Below, in pieces: positions 1 through 10,374 of a stretch of DNA of 64,000 nucleotides. The notes beneath the pieces were generated by a model, which saw only the letters and a program-made list of their open reading frames with translations, was not told the DNA's origin and did not search any database. The stretch is from Talinum fruticosum (lineage: Eukaryota; Streptophyta; Magnoliopsida; Caryophyllales; Talinaceae), in the NCBI GenBank assembly GCA_021018815.1, contig JAITYX010000005.1, forward strand, positions 6,977,501-7,041,500, read 5' to 3'. Made by a program: the position numbers and the translations under genes. The stretch's first letter is position 1. The number at the start of each line of letters is the position of its first letter.

Positions 1-862
1 TCAATTAAACTTAGGGTTTCCAATTCATACTTCAATTTCTCCAATTAGTTCACCTAATTTGTTTTTATTTACAGGAAGAGTTTGAATCAATCACCTTGAT
101 TTCTTTTGATTTGATGAATTTCGGTTTGAAAGGTTTGAATCTTTATTTTTGCTTTCCCCTTTTTCCTCTTGGCCTCGTTCACCTTCTCTTTACCCCGAAT
201 CCTCACTACTCTCACCCTTGGTCTCGGTCTCGGTCTCATCTTCTCACGCCCCTTTCACTCGCTTTCGGGTTATAGTTCGGTTCGATCTCTAGCTTGCTTC
301 AGTTCTTTGGTTCTTCTTGCTGTGTCTCTCGCTTTCTCGTTCTCTATCCCTCTCGATCTTTGACTCTCCTCTTGTTTTCCTTTTCCGTTTCTGGTTTTGG
401 TTCTCTTTCATTCTCTCGCTCTTTGTTTTGTTTTGTTCTGGCTCCCACATGCTCTCTTTCGCTCCCCGCTTCTGCCCCTTTCGCTTCCTCTCATTCTCTT
501 TCTATTTCCTTTCTGCTTTCAATTTCTAATTATCACGATTTCTTGCTTCTCCTCTCAATCTTTGCTTCTTTCTCTCTCCAGCTCGACCTCTCACCCTTTC
601 ACTTTACTCTCTTTGAGTCTCTCCCCCTTTTAACACCTGGATGCTGGTGTGAAAGCCTCATTGGACCCCAATTGTTCTTGCTCCTTTCATTACCAAGCAA
701 ACTCGCCAACAACGGGTAAATTAGTAAAAAGCCATGAAAAAAACTAAATTATTAAAAAGGCCAAAATAGGTTTGAAAACAGCTGACATTGGAGTAAAAAT
801 TAGTTAGGTTTGGGAAAAATATAAAAAGACAACAATATTCTTATTTGAAAATATTACAAAGA
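1..862. other. Pyrimidine-rich non-coding stretch
   Basis: No gene could be recognised here. From about 150 to 640 the plus strand is strongly C/T-rich, so it is open in several frames, but the translations are low-complexity Ser/Leu/Phe. There is a polypyrimidine-TTTACAG|G acceptor-like site near 70-76. The composition is compatible with a leader of a host gene or of a retrotransposon LTR, and I cannot tell which. From about 720 the sequence becomes A-rich and runs into the LTR remnant of element A. Confidence 0.4.
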
Positions 863-972
863 AGTCTTATTTATTATTTTCAAGTCTTAATCTTCCAAGT
901 TTGTTAAAATTTCCTCATCACCCTATTCACCCTTATCTAGGGTGACCAAGACTCTCCAAGAGCAAACCTTCA
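863..972 (+). repeat. Element A 5' LTR remnant (3' tip only)
   Basis: The last ~110 bp of an LTR ending in ACCTTCA. The same sequence recurs at 7130-7197 plus 10328-10374, and a diverged copy ends at 16435. The shared tip includes CACCCTATTCACC, CTAGGGTGAC and CTCCAAGAGCAAAC. Upstream of 863 the similarity stops, so the 5' LTR is truncated. Confidence 0.8.
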
Positions 973-973
973 A

Positions 974-990
974 TTGGTAGCAAAGCCTAG
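974..990 (+). promoter_or_regulatory. Primer-binding site of element A (initiator tRNA-Met type, degraded)
   Basis: Directly after the LTR end comes TTGGTAGCAAAGCCTAGCC, a mutated form of the TTGGTATCGAGCCTAGCC seen at the same place in element E (minus strand, 42755-42773). The TGGTATC core matches the 3' end of plant initiator tRNA-Met, the usual copia primer. Confidence 0.75.
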
Positions 991-1032
991 CCTTTGAGAA
1001 AGGATCTAACAATCCAAAGGTCTAAAGATTAA

Positions 1033-2266
1033 ATGGCTCGGAACAACGGAGGGTTCGATGAAGGAAGATCTTCCAAGTAGACCACCAAAGTTTAAATGAT
1101 CAAATTTCGTACACTTGGAAAAAGCTCATGGAATGCTTCCTACTTGGATCACGATGAAGATATATGGAATATCATACAAGAAGGCAACTACATTCCAACG
1201 AAGATGGAAGATACAAGACCCGTGCCTAAAGCAAAATTCGAATACACAATCGAAGAGGCGGAAAAGTTCGGAAAGAACTTTAAAGCGATGAATATTCCGA
1301 TGTGTGCCATCAGCTCGGAAGAATACAACGAGTGTCGACTTCGACACAACCAAAGATGTGTGGGACACTCTTGTAATGTTACCCTATATATTGATAACTA
1401 CTCAAGTCAGGACTATCTCGGGATCTTTCTTGCGTAAGGAGCTTAAAAAAATGAAATTGTTGTGGACTGTGTAGACAGGCGCACCTTTGATCTCCTAAAG
1501 CCGAACTCGGTCATCCTTCCTAGACCTTCTCTTCGGACTAACACATATGAAGGAACAAGTCAAGTAAGACAAGCGAAGATAAGTCAATATCTTCACAAAT
1601 ATGAGCTGTTCAAGATGGAGCCGAAGAAGAAAACATCACTCGGATGTTCATCCGCTTCACCGAGATTACAAACAATCTCAAATCTCTCGGGTAGAAAGAT
1701 TTCCCATGAAGAAATGTGCGGAAAGATTCTAAGAAGCCTACCCAAGATAAGATGGGGTCTCAAGCTGACAACCATCGAGGAAGCTCGTAACCTCTCACTA
1801 TTGAAGCCGGACGAACTAATTGGGAAGCTACTTACCTATGAAATCCATCCGGAAGAAGAGGATGCCGAGGTCGACACTAAAAAGAATATTACAGCTGTAG
1901 GCCTCGTAAAGCAAAGGAGAAAATCTGAGTTCCTCGGACTCAAAAGAAGATCCCATGGCACTTATCGCTCGTGGCTTCAAAAGAATGATGAAGCACAAAA
2001 GATGGGAGAAAAGGCCAAGAGAAGAGTTCTATAAGAAAGATAAGAAGGATAGAAAAGGTAAACACTCTTCCCCTTCAAAGTTATCTTTAACTAAGAACTC
2101 TGGTTGTTTTGAATGTGGCAGCAAAGATCACATAGTCAAAGACTGTCCAAGGAGAAAGAGGGACAAAAAGAAGAAGAAGGCTATGATGGCCACATGGAGT
2201 GATGAAGATTCGGACGACTCAATGTGTCCGATGGCACTATCGGATTCGAATTTGAATCCGAGTTAG
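1033..2266 (+). pseudogene. gag: Element A gag (broken)
   Basis: The start is set at the ATG at 1033 because MARN... is shared with the gag start of element E (42716, minus) and resembles MAHQN... of element D (47601, minus). The copia gag core follows, including YDED-like, WNIIQEGNYIPT and ISSEEYNE-type segments. A single CCHC zinc knuckle (CFECGSKDHIVKDC, about 2110-2151) comes next, then a Lys-rich run and an acidic ATWSDED stretch ending near 2266. Gag packages the RNA and forms the particle. Stop codons after about 1075, near 1435 and elsewhere, plus frame changes, make it a pseudogene. The conserved C-terminal extension continues in fragments to about 2970. Confidence 0.8.
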
Positions 2267-2975
2267 ATTCGACAAATTAGACAACGAAGAGACAAATCCT
2301 CGGGAGGTAATAGAATATTTCCTCAAGTTTTCCAAAGTTGATTTAGCCAAATATATTTACACTTTGGAAGAAAAATCCAATTCGGATTCCTCTCAATTTA
2401 AAGAACACTTGAGTCTATCACTTCGAGAGCAAGTGCTTTGAAAAATGAATTGGAAAACCGAGACTTACTCTAAGAGAACTCAAGACTAGTACTCAAGCTA
2501 ATGAGATTGAGTCTTAGACACTCAGAAGAAAGAATGAGCATATGAAACAAAAGCTCAATGAGTCTCAAGCACTTGTTTTGAAGTTTACTCAAGGTCAGAA
2601 AAATCTTGACATGATCTTAGGCTCTCAGTGTGTCTCCTTCAGGAAAGAAGGACTTGGTTTTAACAAAGAGGAAAAATCTATTTCCTACTCGGATCTTTTC
2701 AAAAAGGACTCCAGAATTGTAGAGTTCGGAAAGGCTGAGCATGGTCCCTTTCATAATAATGAAAGAAGGACTGAGCCTAGATCAGCTTACAGGAGAAAGC
2801 CTTCTCCACCGGTTTATAAAAGAAAAGACTTTCAAAAGAAAAAAGACACGGACTCAGTTTTGAAAAGGAAGACTCGGAATCAGACCAAACCCAAAGTTAT
2901 TCAAATATGCGTTCCTAAGAGTCTTCTTCCTCGAAAAGGACCACGAGTAAAGGGAGTTACTGGCTTCGTTAGAGG

Positions 2976-5900
2976 AAGTGAGAAAGTTTAGTGTGTTTCG
3001 ACTTGCGAGTAACTCAGAAAAGACAAAAGGTCATTGGTACCTAGACAATGGATGCTCACACAACATGTCGGGAGATTCAAGACTCTTTTCCGAGCTAGAA
3101 GATTATAAGGGAGGCAAAGTCACTTTTGGAGATAATAGCAGGGGCAAGATAGTTGAGATATGTAAGATTGGAAAGAGGAGACAATTTGATCAGCCCAAGT
3201 ATACCTTATCAAGGGATTAAAGTACAATATACTCAAGTATCTCTCAATCTGTGTGACAAAGGTCAAGAGGTAAGATTCACTCGGACCAATTACTACATTT
3301 CCGATAAAACTACCAAGGACACTAAGCTCTCGGGTAAGAGATCAGATAATACCTACACTATTCCTCTTTCCGATCCAAGTTAGAATTTATCTTGCTTAAA
3401 AGCATCTATGCATGACGATTCTTGGACATGGCATCGTAGACTAGGTCATGTTAGCATGCACAACATCAAAAGCTTGCATCTCATGGTTTAGTTAGAGGGT
3501 TGCCTAACTGTACATTTAAGAAAGATAAAATATGTGAAGTATACACAAAAGGGAAATAGGTCGGATCATCTTTCAAATCTCTGAAAACTATTTCCACATC
3601 CAAAGTGATTGAAATGTTGCATATGGACTTATGTGGTGAAATCCCTATCAAGAGTCTCGGAGGTAAATCATATGTACTTGTGATTGTTGATGATTACTCA
3701 CGATTTACCTGGGTTTGTTTTCTTAAGAACAAAAATAAAGCTTTCAAAGAGTTCAGCAAGCTCTGCAGGAAAATTCAAGTTGAATCTCGGACTCGGATCG
3801 AAGTATTCGAACCGACCATGGAAGGGAGTTCGATTACTCGGAATTTGCAGAGTTTTGTGATAAGAATGGTATCTCCCACAACTTCTTAGCACCAAGAACT
3901 CCTTAACGAATGGAGTAGTGGAGAGAAAGAACCGAACTCTTGAAGAAATAGGAAGAACAATGATGATTGAACATGATATACCTCACTATTTCTAGGCCGA
4001 GGCAGTCAATACAGACAAATTACACTCTAAACAGATGCCTCATCGGACCCATCCTGAAGAAAACTCCATACGAGTTCTACAAAGGGAAGAAACCCAACAT
4101 TTCATACTTCAAACCCTTTGGATGTAAGTGTTATGTTCACAACAATGGTAAGGATTACTCGATCAAGTTTGATGCTCGGTCGGATGAAGGTATCTTTCTT
4201 GGTTATTCATCTCATAATAAAGCATATCACATTTTCAATAAAAGAACTAACAAAGTGCAAGAAAGCATCCACGTAGTTTTTGATGAGATTGATAAGGGAA
4301 AACCAAGTGAGTCAACATTCTCGGATCTGAAGCTCGGTCGAGATGATGATCTTGCTGAAGATGAGCTCAGCCGAGTCAAGGAAAACAACTCGGAATGAGG
4401 TAACTCAAAATACCATGACTCGGATCGAATCGGCTCAAGAGCCAGCGTAGAATGCTGAAGGTCAATCGGATGAGCAAGCTCAATCAGATCGGACCTCTGA
4501 AGATCAACCAATTCAACCTACAAATCTGGTGAACCAGAGAACAGGTAGAGCATTCAAATATGCTTCGAGTCACCCACTCGAAAACATCCTGTCCGACATC
4601 AACAGTGGGGTAAGAACTCGTTCTTCTATGCAAAATCTATGTGCATTCACTGCATTCATTTCATTAACTGAACCAAGAAATGCACTAGAGGCCCTAAATG
4701 AACATGAATAGGTAGAGGCCATGCAAGAGGAACTTAATCAATTCGAAAGAAACCAAGTCCGGACTTTGACCAAACGACCTTCCGACCACCGAGTCATAGG
4801 AACCAAATAGATTTTCAAGAATAAACTAGATGAAGGTAGGTTGGTAGTCAGAAATAAGGCTAGACTTGTGGCTCAAGGTTACAATCAAGAAGAAGGAATT
4901 GATTGTGGGGATACCTTGCACCGAGTTGCTAGGATTGAAGCTATTAGAATCCTATTGGCATTTGCATCAAGCATGAATATCAAATTGTATCAAATGGATA
5001 TTAAATGTGCTTTCTTAATGGATTCATTCAAGAGGAAGTCTATGTTGAGCAACCCCTGGATTTGAAAACTTAGAATTTCCAAATCATGTTTTCAAGTTGC
5101 AAGAGGCCCTTTATGGTCTTAAACAAGCTCCAAGAGCTTGATACGAAAGACTAAGCAGCTTGGTTGAAAATGATTTTAAAAGAGGTCAGATTGACAAAAC
5201 TCTTTTCATAAAAACCAAGGGGAAAGACTTTCTTATTGCTCGGATCTATTTTGATGACATAATTTTTGGAGCTACAAATGAAAATCTCTATCGATATTTT
5301 TCCGAGTTAATGAGACAAGAATTCCAAATGAACATGATGGGAGAACTCAATTTCTTCCTTGGTCTACAAATCAAGAAAGACAAAGATGGTATCTATGTCC
5401 ATCGATCAAAGTATACCAAGGAGTTCGTTGAAGAAGTACAAGCTTCAAGATGAAAAACATGCAGCAACACCAATGAGTAGCAACATAAAACTGGACTCGG
5501 ACGAAAAAGGTAAAGTAGTAGATCAAAAACTATATCAAGGTATGATTGGATCTCTGTTGTATCTTACTTCCAATAGGCCGGACATAATGTTTAGTGTATG
5601 TCCGTGTGCAAGATTCCAAGCAAATCCAAAAGAATCACATCTCACTACGGTGAAGAGAATTTTCGGATATTTAGCAGGGACTTAGAATCTAGGTCTATGG
5701 TTTTCAAGAAACTCAAAACCGACCCTCACTGGATACTCATATGCTGACTATACGTGATACAAGGTTGATAGAAAAAGCACCTCAGGAGCATGCCGGTTTC
5801 GGGTCAATCCCTTATATCTTAGCACGCAAAGAAGTAGAACTCAGTAGCTCTATCAACCGCTGAAGCTGAATACATTGCAGTGGAGCATGTTGTGCTCAGA

Positions 5901-6187
5901 TTCTATGGATTAAACAACACTTGAGAGATCTTGAACTATCATTCAAATTAATTCCAATCAAGTGTGACAATCGAGTGCAATTAGCATCACTAAGAATCTA
6001 GTTCAAGCACTAAAAGACAAAGCATATTGAGGCCAGGTATCATTTTCCGAGAGACCATTATGAGAAAGGTGATATTGAACTTGAATTCATTCCTACAAAG
6101 CTTCAACTAGCTGATATCTTTACTGAGCCACTTAGTGAAGATCGGTTTTACTTTATTAGGAATAAACTTGGGATGATTAATGCATGA
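2976..6187 (+). pseudogene. pol: Element A pol: protease, integrase, reverse transcriptase, RNase H (broken)
   Basis: The domains read in copia order. The protease core HWYLDNGCSHNMSGD lies near 3030-3075; the usual D-S-G is D-N-G here. The integrase has WHRRLGHVS near 3430, the VDDYSRFTW segment near 3690 and remnants of the PQQNGVVERKNRT segment near 3900-3940. RT has QMDIKCAFL near 4995 and YFDDIIFGATNE near 5250, where the usual YVDD is YFDD. RNase H starts near 5560 and ends at ...GMINA with TGA at 6185-6187. At least ten in-frame stops or frame changes interrupt it. The acidic linker between integrase and RT (4280-4520) is long. The end point agrees with those of elements C (12438) and E (37731). 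Confidence 0.85.
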
Positions 6188-6430
6188 TTATGTGATTTTC
6201 TAAGTGAAATTACCTTGCATGATTATGTGTTAAATGCTTCTTTTACGTGTCTTAATAACCATTAGTTCGAGTTGAACCGGTGATACTGAGCTAGGAGTTA
6301 TTATCTGTTTGCGGTTTCTGAGTGACTCGAAACTCTACTAAGTTAGACTTAGTTTTTGAGAAAAATGGACATCAAACTTCTAAAATCATCTCTAGATTAG
6401 TGGAGAATTTCGGAAATCTCATTTAAAATC

Positions 6431-6433
6431 TCT

Positions 6434-6501
<68 letters not shown>

Positions 6502-6510
6502 TACACACGT
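6431..6510 (+). repeat. (CT)n(CA)n microsatellite
   Basis: About 50 bases of CT repeat are followed by about 25 bases of CA repeat. They lie in the post-pol spacer of element A, just upstream of the internal promoter. Element C has a short CT-rich run at the matching place. Confidence 0.95.
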
Positions 6511-6524
6511 ATCGATTAAAGAAA

Positions 6525-6652
6525 TAGCCGTTAGAAGACAACCACTGGAATTCTAACCGTTGAAGAGCATAACGAGTCACACCGGTCCGAGGTGACCGTT
6601 GGAGAGTTAGGTCGGAACGGATACTCGAAGGACATTTCTTTCTCTATAAATA
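6525..6652 (+). promoter_or_regulatory. Putative internal promoter of element A (TATA box 6645-6652)
   Basis: CTCTATAAATAG is preceded within 120 bp by CCGTTAG, ACCGTTG and ACCGTTGG motifs, of the Myb-binding CNGTTR class. The same layout lies 3' of pol in elements C (TATA 12837-12844) and E (minus, 37322-37329), where it precedes the extra 3' gene. In element A that gene is gone, and the leader runs straight into LTR R/U5 sequence from about 6740. Promoter function is inferred, not shown. Confidence 0.5.
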
Positions 6653-7197
6653 GCATCCATTTTCCTTCATTTTGCTACTTTACTCTCTACTCACTCACAC
6701 TCTCGCATACTAGTTCTCAAGCAAGTTCAAGTACTTTCAAGACAATCTTTTACTTACAACTCTCGACTTGTCATTCATATTTTCCGAGTTGTAAAGTCTT
6801 GTAATCAGTCACAAACTCTTTCTTAATTTCTAAGTAAGGTCCCTTGACTAAGCTGTAAGGGTTAGCTCAGCTCAATTGTCCCTAACTGTAAAGGTTACCT
6901 CGGTTAGGAAGTATTAGATCGGATAAGGGAACTCCCGAGTCTAGGAAAAATCTATAAGGAATTGTTTAAGGGAGCAATTCGGTTGAGTCGATCTCATCGT
7001 ATTTTGTGGATTCAAAATAGTGGATTTGACTTGGTGCTTGGACTAGCACCGGCCGTGGTTTTCTCGCCCGGGAAGGTTTCCACGTAAATGCGAGTTCATA
7101 CTCTTCCGAGTCCAATCTAGACTCAGATTGTCTTATTTATTGTTTTCAAGTCTTAATCTTCTAAGTTTGTTAAAATTTCCTCATCACCCTATTCACC

Positions 7198-7689
7198 TGT
7201 AATACTCGGAATTTTAAAGAAAAGTAAGCTGGGAAGCATAGAATTATGGAGTATTATTCCCCGCAGCTAGGGGGTTGAGTGACTCGAGTTTATTTACGAC
7301 CGGACATATTACATGAGTATCCCGTTGGAGGCTGATATTGAATAAATTAAATCAAGGAAATTGCCTCACTTCTCATTTGAGGTGAACCTCGGTGCGGCTA
7401 GGCGAGTGTCCTAATTGATGCATCAAAATAAATTAAGAGACAAAACGTAAGAGGACGGTGGAAGGAAGAGGCATGGATTGTTTTATAAGGAAGGAGGTTA
7501 CTTGGGCCATAAAGGGATAAAAGAGACAGATTGGGGGTCCAATAGAAGGGGAGGTTATTTTTGTTTAACGGTGGTGAGAGCAGCGCCAAAAATAAAAGAA
7601 GGAAAGAACCGTAGGGAGGGGGACACGGGAAGAACAAAGAAAGAAGAAGTAGAGCGAGCGGAACGAGAGAAGGGAGAGGACCACCGAAC

Positions 7690-7730
<41 letters not shown>

Positions 7731-10327
7731 CGAGCGCGCGGTGAAGGAGACCAAAGGGGAGGACCGGCGACCACCATAGGACCGAAGGCAGCGGTCGGCG
7801 GCGTGAGTGGGCGCGAGCGAAGAGGAAAAGAGAGCGAGAGGCCGGGCAGAGAGAAGGCGGAAGCGGGACCCGAGGCTGGGATAGACGCGAGGGGACCGAG
7901 AGGCCGGACACCGGGAAAGGCGGCGGCAAGAAGGGAAGAAGATCGGCGGCGAGCGCGCGAGGCCCTGGTCGAGAGATAGCCGAGGCCAAGAACAACGAAC
8001 CGTAAATAGGGAAGTGAGGAACGGGAACCGGGGGCAACCAGGGACGCGGATCGCAACCTGGCGATGACGGCAGACACAGAGGAAGGCGGCAGAACCGAGA
8101 CTAGCAGCAGGGAAGTGACAGGAAGGGAGGAACCGACACGGGAAACCCGAACCTCAACAAACCGTCAATCCCCGAATCGAGGTGGGTAGTCTTATACTCT
8201 AAACTATTAGTAATTTCGAACCCAAATGAGTTTATTGTGATTGTGAATGTTGAACACATATATGCCATTGAATAAGTTTAGTAGTTGCTTGAAAGTTGAA
8301 TTAAGGAGCCGTGATGGGAATTGGTAGTCGCTTAGGCCTGAATTGGAAACCGGAGAATTCGGACGGAGTTGGGTTGTTGGGGTATAATGAGTAGTATCGG
8401 GAATCTGGTCGAGTTGTGGACGGGGATAAACACATGTGGTTTGGGCATAAGTTATGGAATTGATATTTCCGATTGACTCTTAGAGATTATTGAAGTTACG
8501 ACATTAAGGGATGATTGCTAATATCGGGAATAGCGAGTTAAGCATAAAAGAGGAGTGAGTTCATAGCAAATGTTTCACGGTTGAGGCACGGGAGTGAGAA
8601 ACGGTTGAGGGTCGATTAATTAAGTTCAAAAGGCAATTGAATCCTCGAGGTTGAACCGAGCGTGAAAGTAAGTAGCTAACGGGAATTGAATAATGAAAAG
8701 TAAGTAAGAGGTACATAATTAAGGATGGGTGAGCAAGAATCGATTAATAAGGTGAGAGATATTAAATGGGAAATCGAGGTTAGGAAATAGCAAGTTGGGG
8801 ACGGTAAAGTGGAGCTAAGCCATAGTAATGTCTAAGACCTTTGAGAAAAAAATTGAATTAAAAGGTGAATGGAGATAGAGGAAATTTGGTAAAGTAAGTT
8901 TAAGGATATATGGTTGAATGAGGGCAAAAGAGGTCGGTTTACAAAGTGAAGTCATGAAATGAGGAATTGAGGTAAAGATAGTGAATTAGGAAAAGTGAGA
9001 ACGTCGAGTTAAATAATATCTACTTGCGGTTATTGTGGCTCGGAAAATGGATTCAATCGTACTAAACCGATGAATTGAGAAAAGCTTAGTTGGAAAAGAG
9101 TTGAGGATGATTTCTTGCATTGAATGGTGATTATTCGTGCTATGTGATTGCTTTACGTGATCCTCAAAAGTAGTTTCGAAAGGAGTTTTGTATTTTACAT
9201 GAAATGATTCTTGAATGTAACTTCTTGTGAACCGCCTTTCGAACGTGAATGTGTTTTGAAGAACAAACTTATTTGAGAAAGTGAATTTATAAAGGTGACA
9301 CGTGGTGTCATGCCTTCCTTGATACTAAATTGATTGAGAAAGCTGAAAAGTGAATGTGATGAATGAGTATGTGCAAAGAGTTTTGAATCGACCGGCTACG
9401 GATCGTTTAGCATACCGGAGGGTTCGAACCGGGAACGCCCAGCTAGAGACTTCGAGGGAAGGGTTCTAATAGGGGTCCTGCAGAGGCAGGATGCCCGCTC
9501 CGAGACTTCCCGAAGATAGGTCCCGGGAGCCTTTTGTCGGTGTCGCGCCCGAATTAAAGAAGTGCTAGTTCGAGTCCTCGAAGGCCTAGAATGTTGATTC
9601 AACCCCAAAAGTATGTTCATGAATGTGAAACCGTGTTTTAAGTGATTGAGGAGTCTTGAACTTTTTCATTGCAAGAGATTTCAGTGAAAAGTATATAGAT
9701 TTCTATTATGCTATTATGCTTTCACAGATTTCATTATTATGAGTATTATGTGTAAAGAATTTCCATTTTAAGGGTATAAGACTCCGGTGAGCTCGTGGAT
9801 TATTGCTCACCCCCACAAATTGCCCCGTTCCCTCCCGAGTGTTGTAGGTACACTTTCGTAAGCTTGATCTACCCTTAGCATACTCCGGATCTTGCCGACT
9901 CGCTGAGTGCTAGAGCGACTCAAGGAACCGACGTGCATTGTTATGATTCTAAATGTTGTATTTGTAATTTAGTTCATATAGTTGTACCCGATGTATCCTA
10001 AACCATTTAGATTATTTTAAGTTTTATAGCATGATTGGTTGGACTCCGGTGTATGGCCGTTGAGTTGTATACTTCGAGCGTGTGGCTCATTGAGTTATAT
10101 TATGCCTTTTGTGCACGGTTTTAAGGCTTAAAGCCTATGGGTTAGTCCATGTTACAAACGGAACTCGCCAAAATTTTCGAGAGAATCTCGGATTCTTTTG
10201 GGAAAAACCACCAGTACTATCTTTAAGTTGAGTTTAGACAACCAAACCAACACCGAGAAAGAGCCTTAGGAGTTCCTTTAAGGAACTCGGCGATGTAATA
10301 CTCCCGGGGGTGTTTTGGGGTGTTACA
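7198..10327. mobile_element. Solo LTR, Tekay/Del-like Ty3/gypsy, 3130 bp
   Basis: It begins TGTAATACTC and ends GGGGTGTTACA, so it has TG...CA ends and short inverted termini. It is flanked by a perfect 5-bp TSD TCACC (7193-7197 and 10328-10332). It has no PBS, PPT or gag/pol, so it is a solo LTR left by LTR-LTR recombination. Its length and terminal bases fit the long LTRs of Tekay/Del chromoviruses. The related gypsy element at 54256-62812 has similar termini. Inside are a GA microsatellite (7692-7725) and a purine-rich, GC-rich tract (7560-8170) that creates long but meaningless antisense reading frames. Orientation is not certain. Confidence 0.8.
7692..7725 (+). repeat. (GA)n microsatellite
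   Basis: About 34 bases of GA repeat inside the purine-rich part of the solo LTR. Confidence 0.95.
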
Positions 10328-10374
10328 TCACCTCCCCTCTAGGGTGACCAAGACTCTCCAAGAGCAAACCTTCA

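Larger units (their letters stand above)
863..10374 (+). mobile_element. Element A: truncated Sirevirus-like Ty1/copia retrotransposon
   Basis: The order along the plus strand is: 3' tip of the 5' LTR (863-972), primer-binding site, gag with zinc knuckle, protease, integrase, reverse transcriptase and RNase H, then a hybrid 3' region. The 3' LTR remnant is split by a gypsy-type solo LTR (7198-10327). Order PR-IN-RT-RH is diagnostic of Ty1/copia. The Lys-rich tail followed by an ATWSDED-type acidic stretch after the zinc knuckle is the pattern I associate with Sireviruses. Every coding domain has stops or frameshifts, so the element is dead. The 5' LTR is truncated to about 110 bp, and the 3' LTR lacks its U3 and PPT. 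Confidence 0.85.
6740..10374 (+). repeat. Element A 3' LTR remnant (R/U5), split by a solo LTR
   Basis: 6740-7197 plus 10328-10374 together match the second half of the LTRs of elements C and E. Shared pieces include a CTTACAACTC segment, CTGTAAGGGTT, AGATCGGATAAGGGAA, GTGGATTTGACTT..GCTTGGA and the terminal CTCCAAGAGCAAAC. There is no U3 and no PPT. TCACC is duplicated on both sides of the solo LTR. Immediately after 10374 lies the RNase H region of element C. Confidence 0.8.

Noticed and set aside
169..719. Several overlapping plus-strand reading frames up to 141 codons
   Set aside because: The C/T-rich strand yields Ser/Leu/Phe runs in all three frames; no domain or start context supports a gene.
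7555..8077. Two overlapping minus-strand reading frames of 160-170 codons
   Set aside because: They lie in a GA/CT-rich part of a solo LTR, overlap each other in two frames, and are low-complexity Ser/Leu/Arg/Pro. They are open because of base composition.
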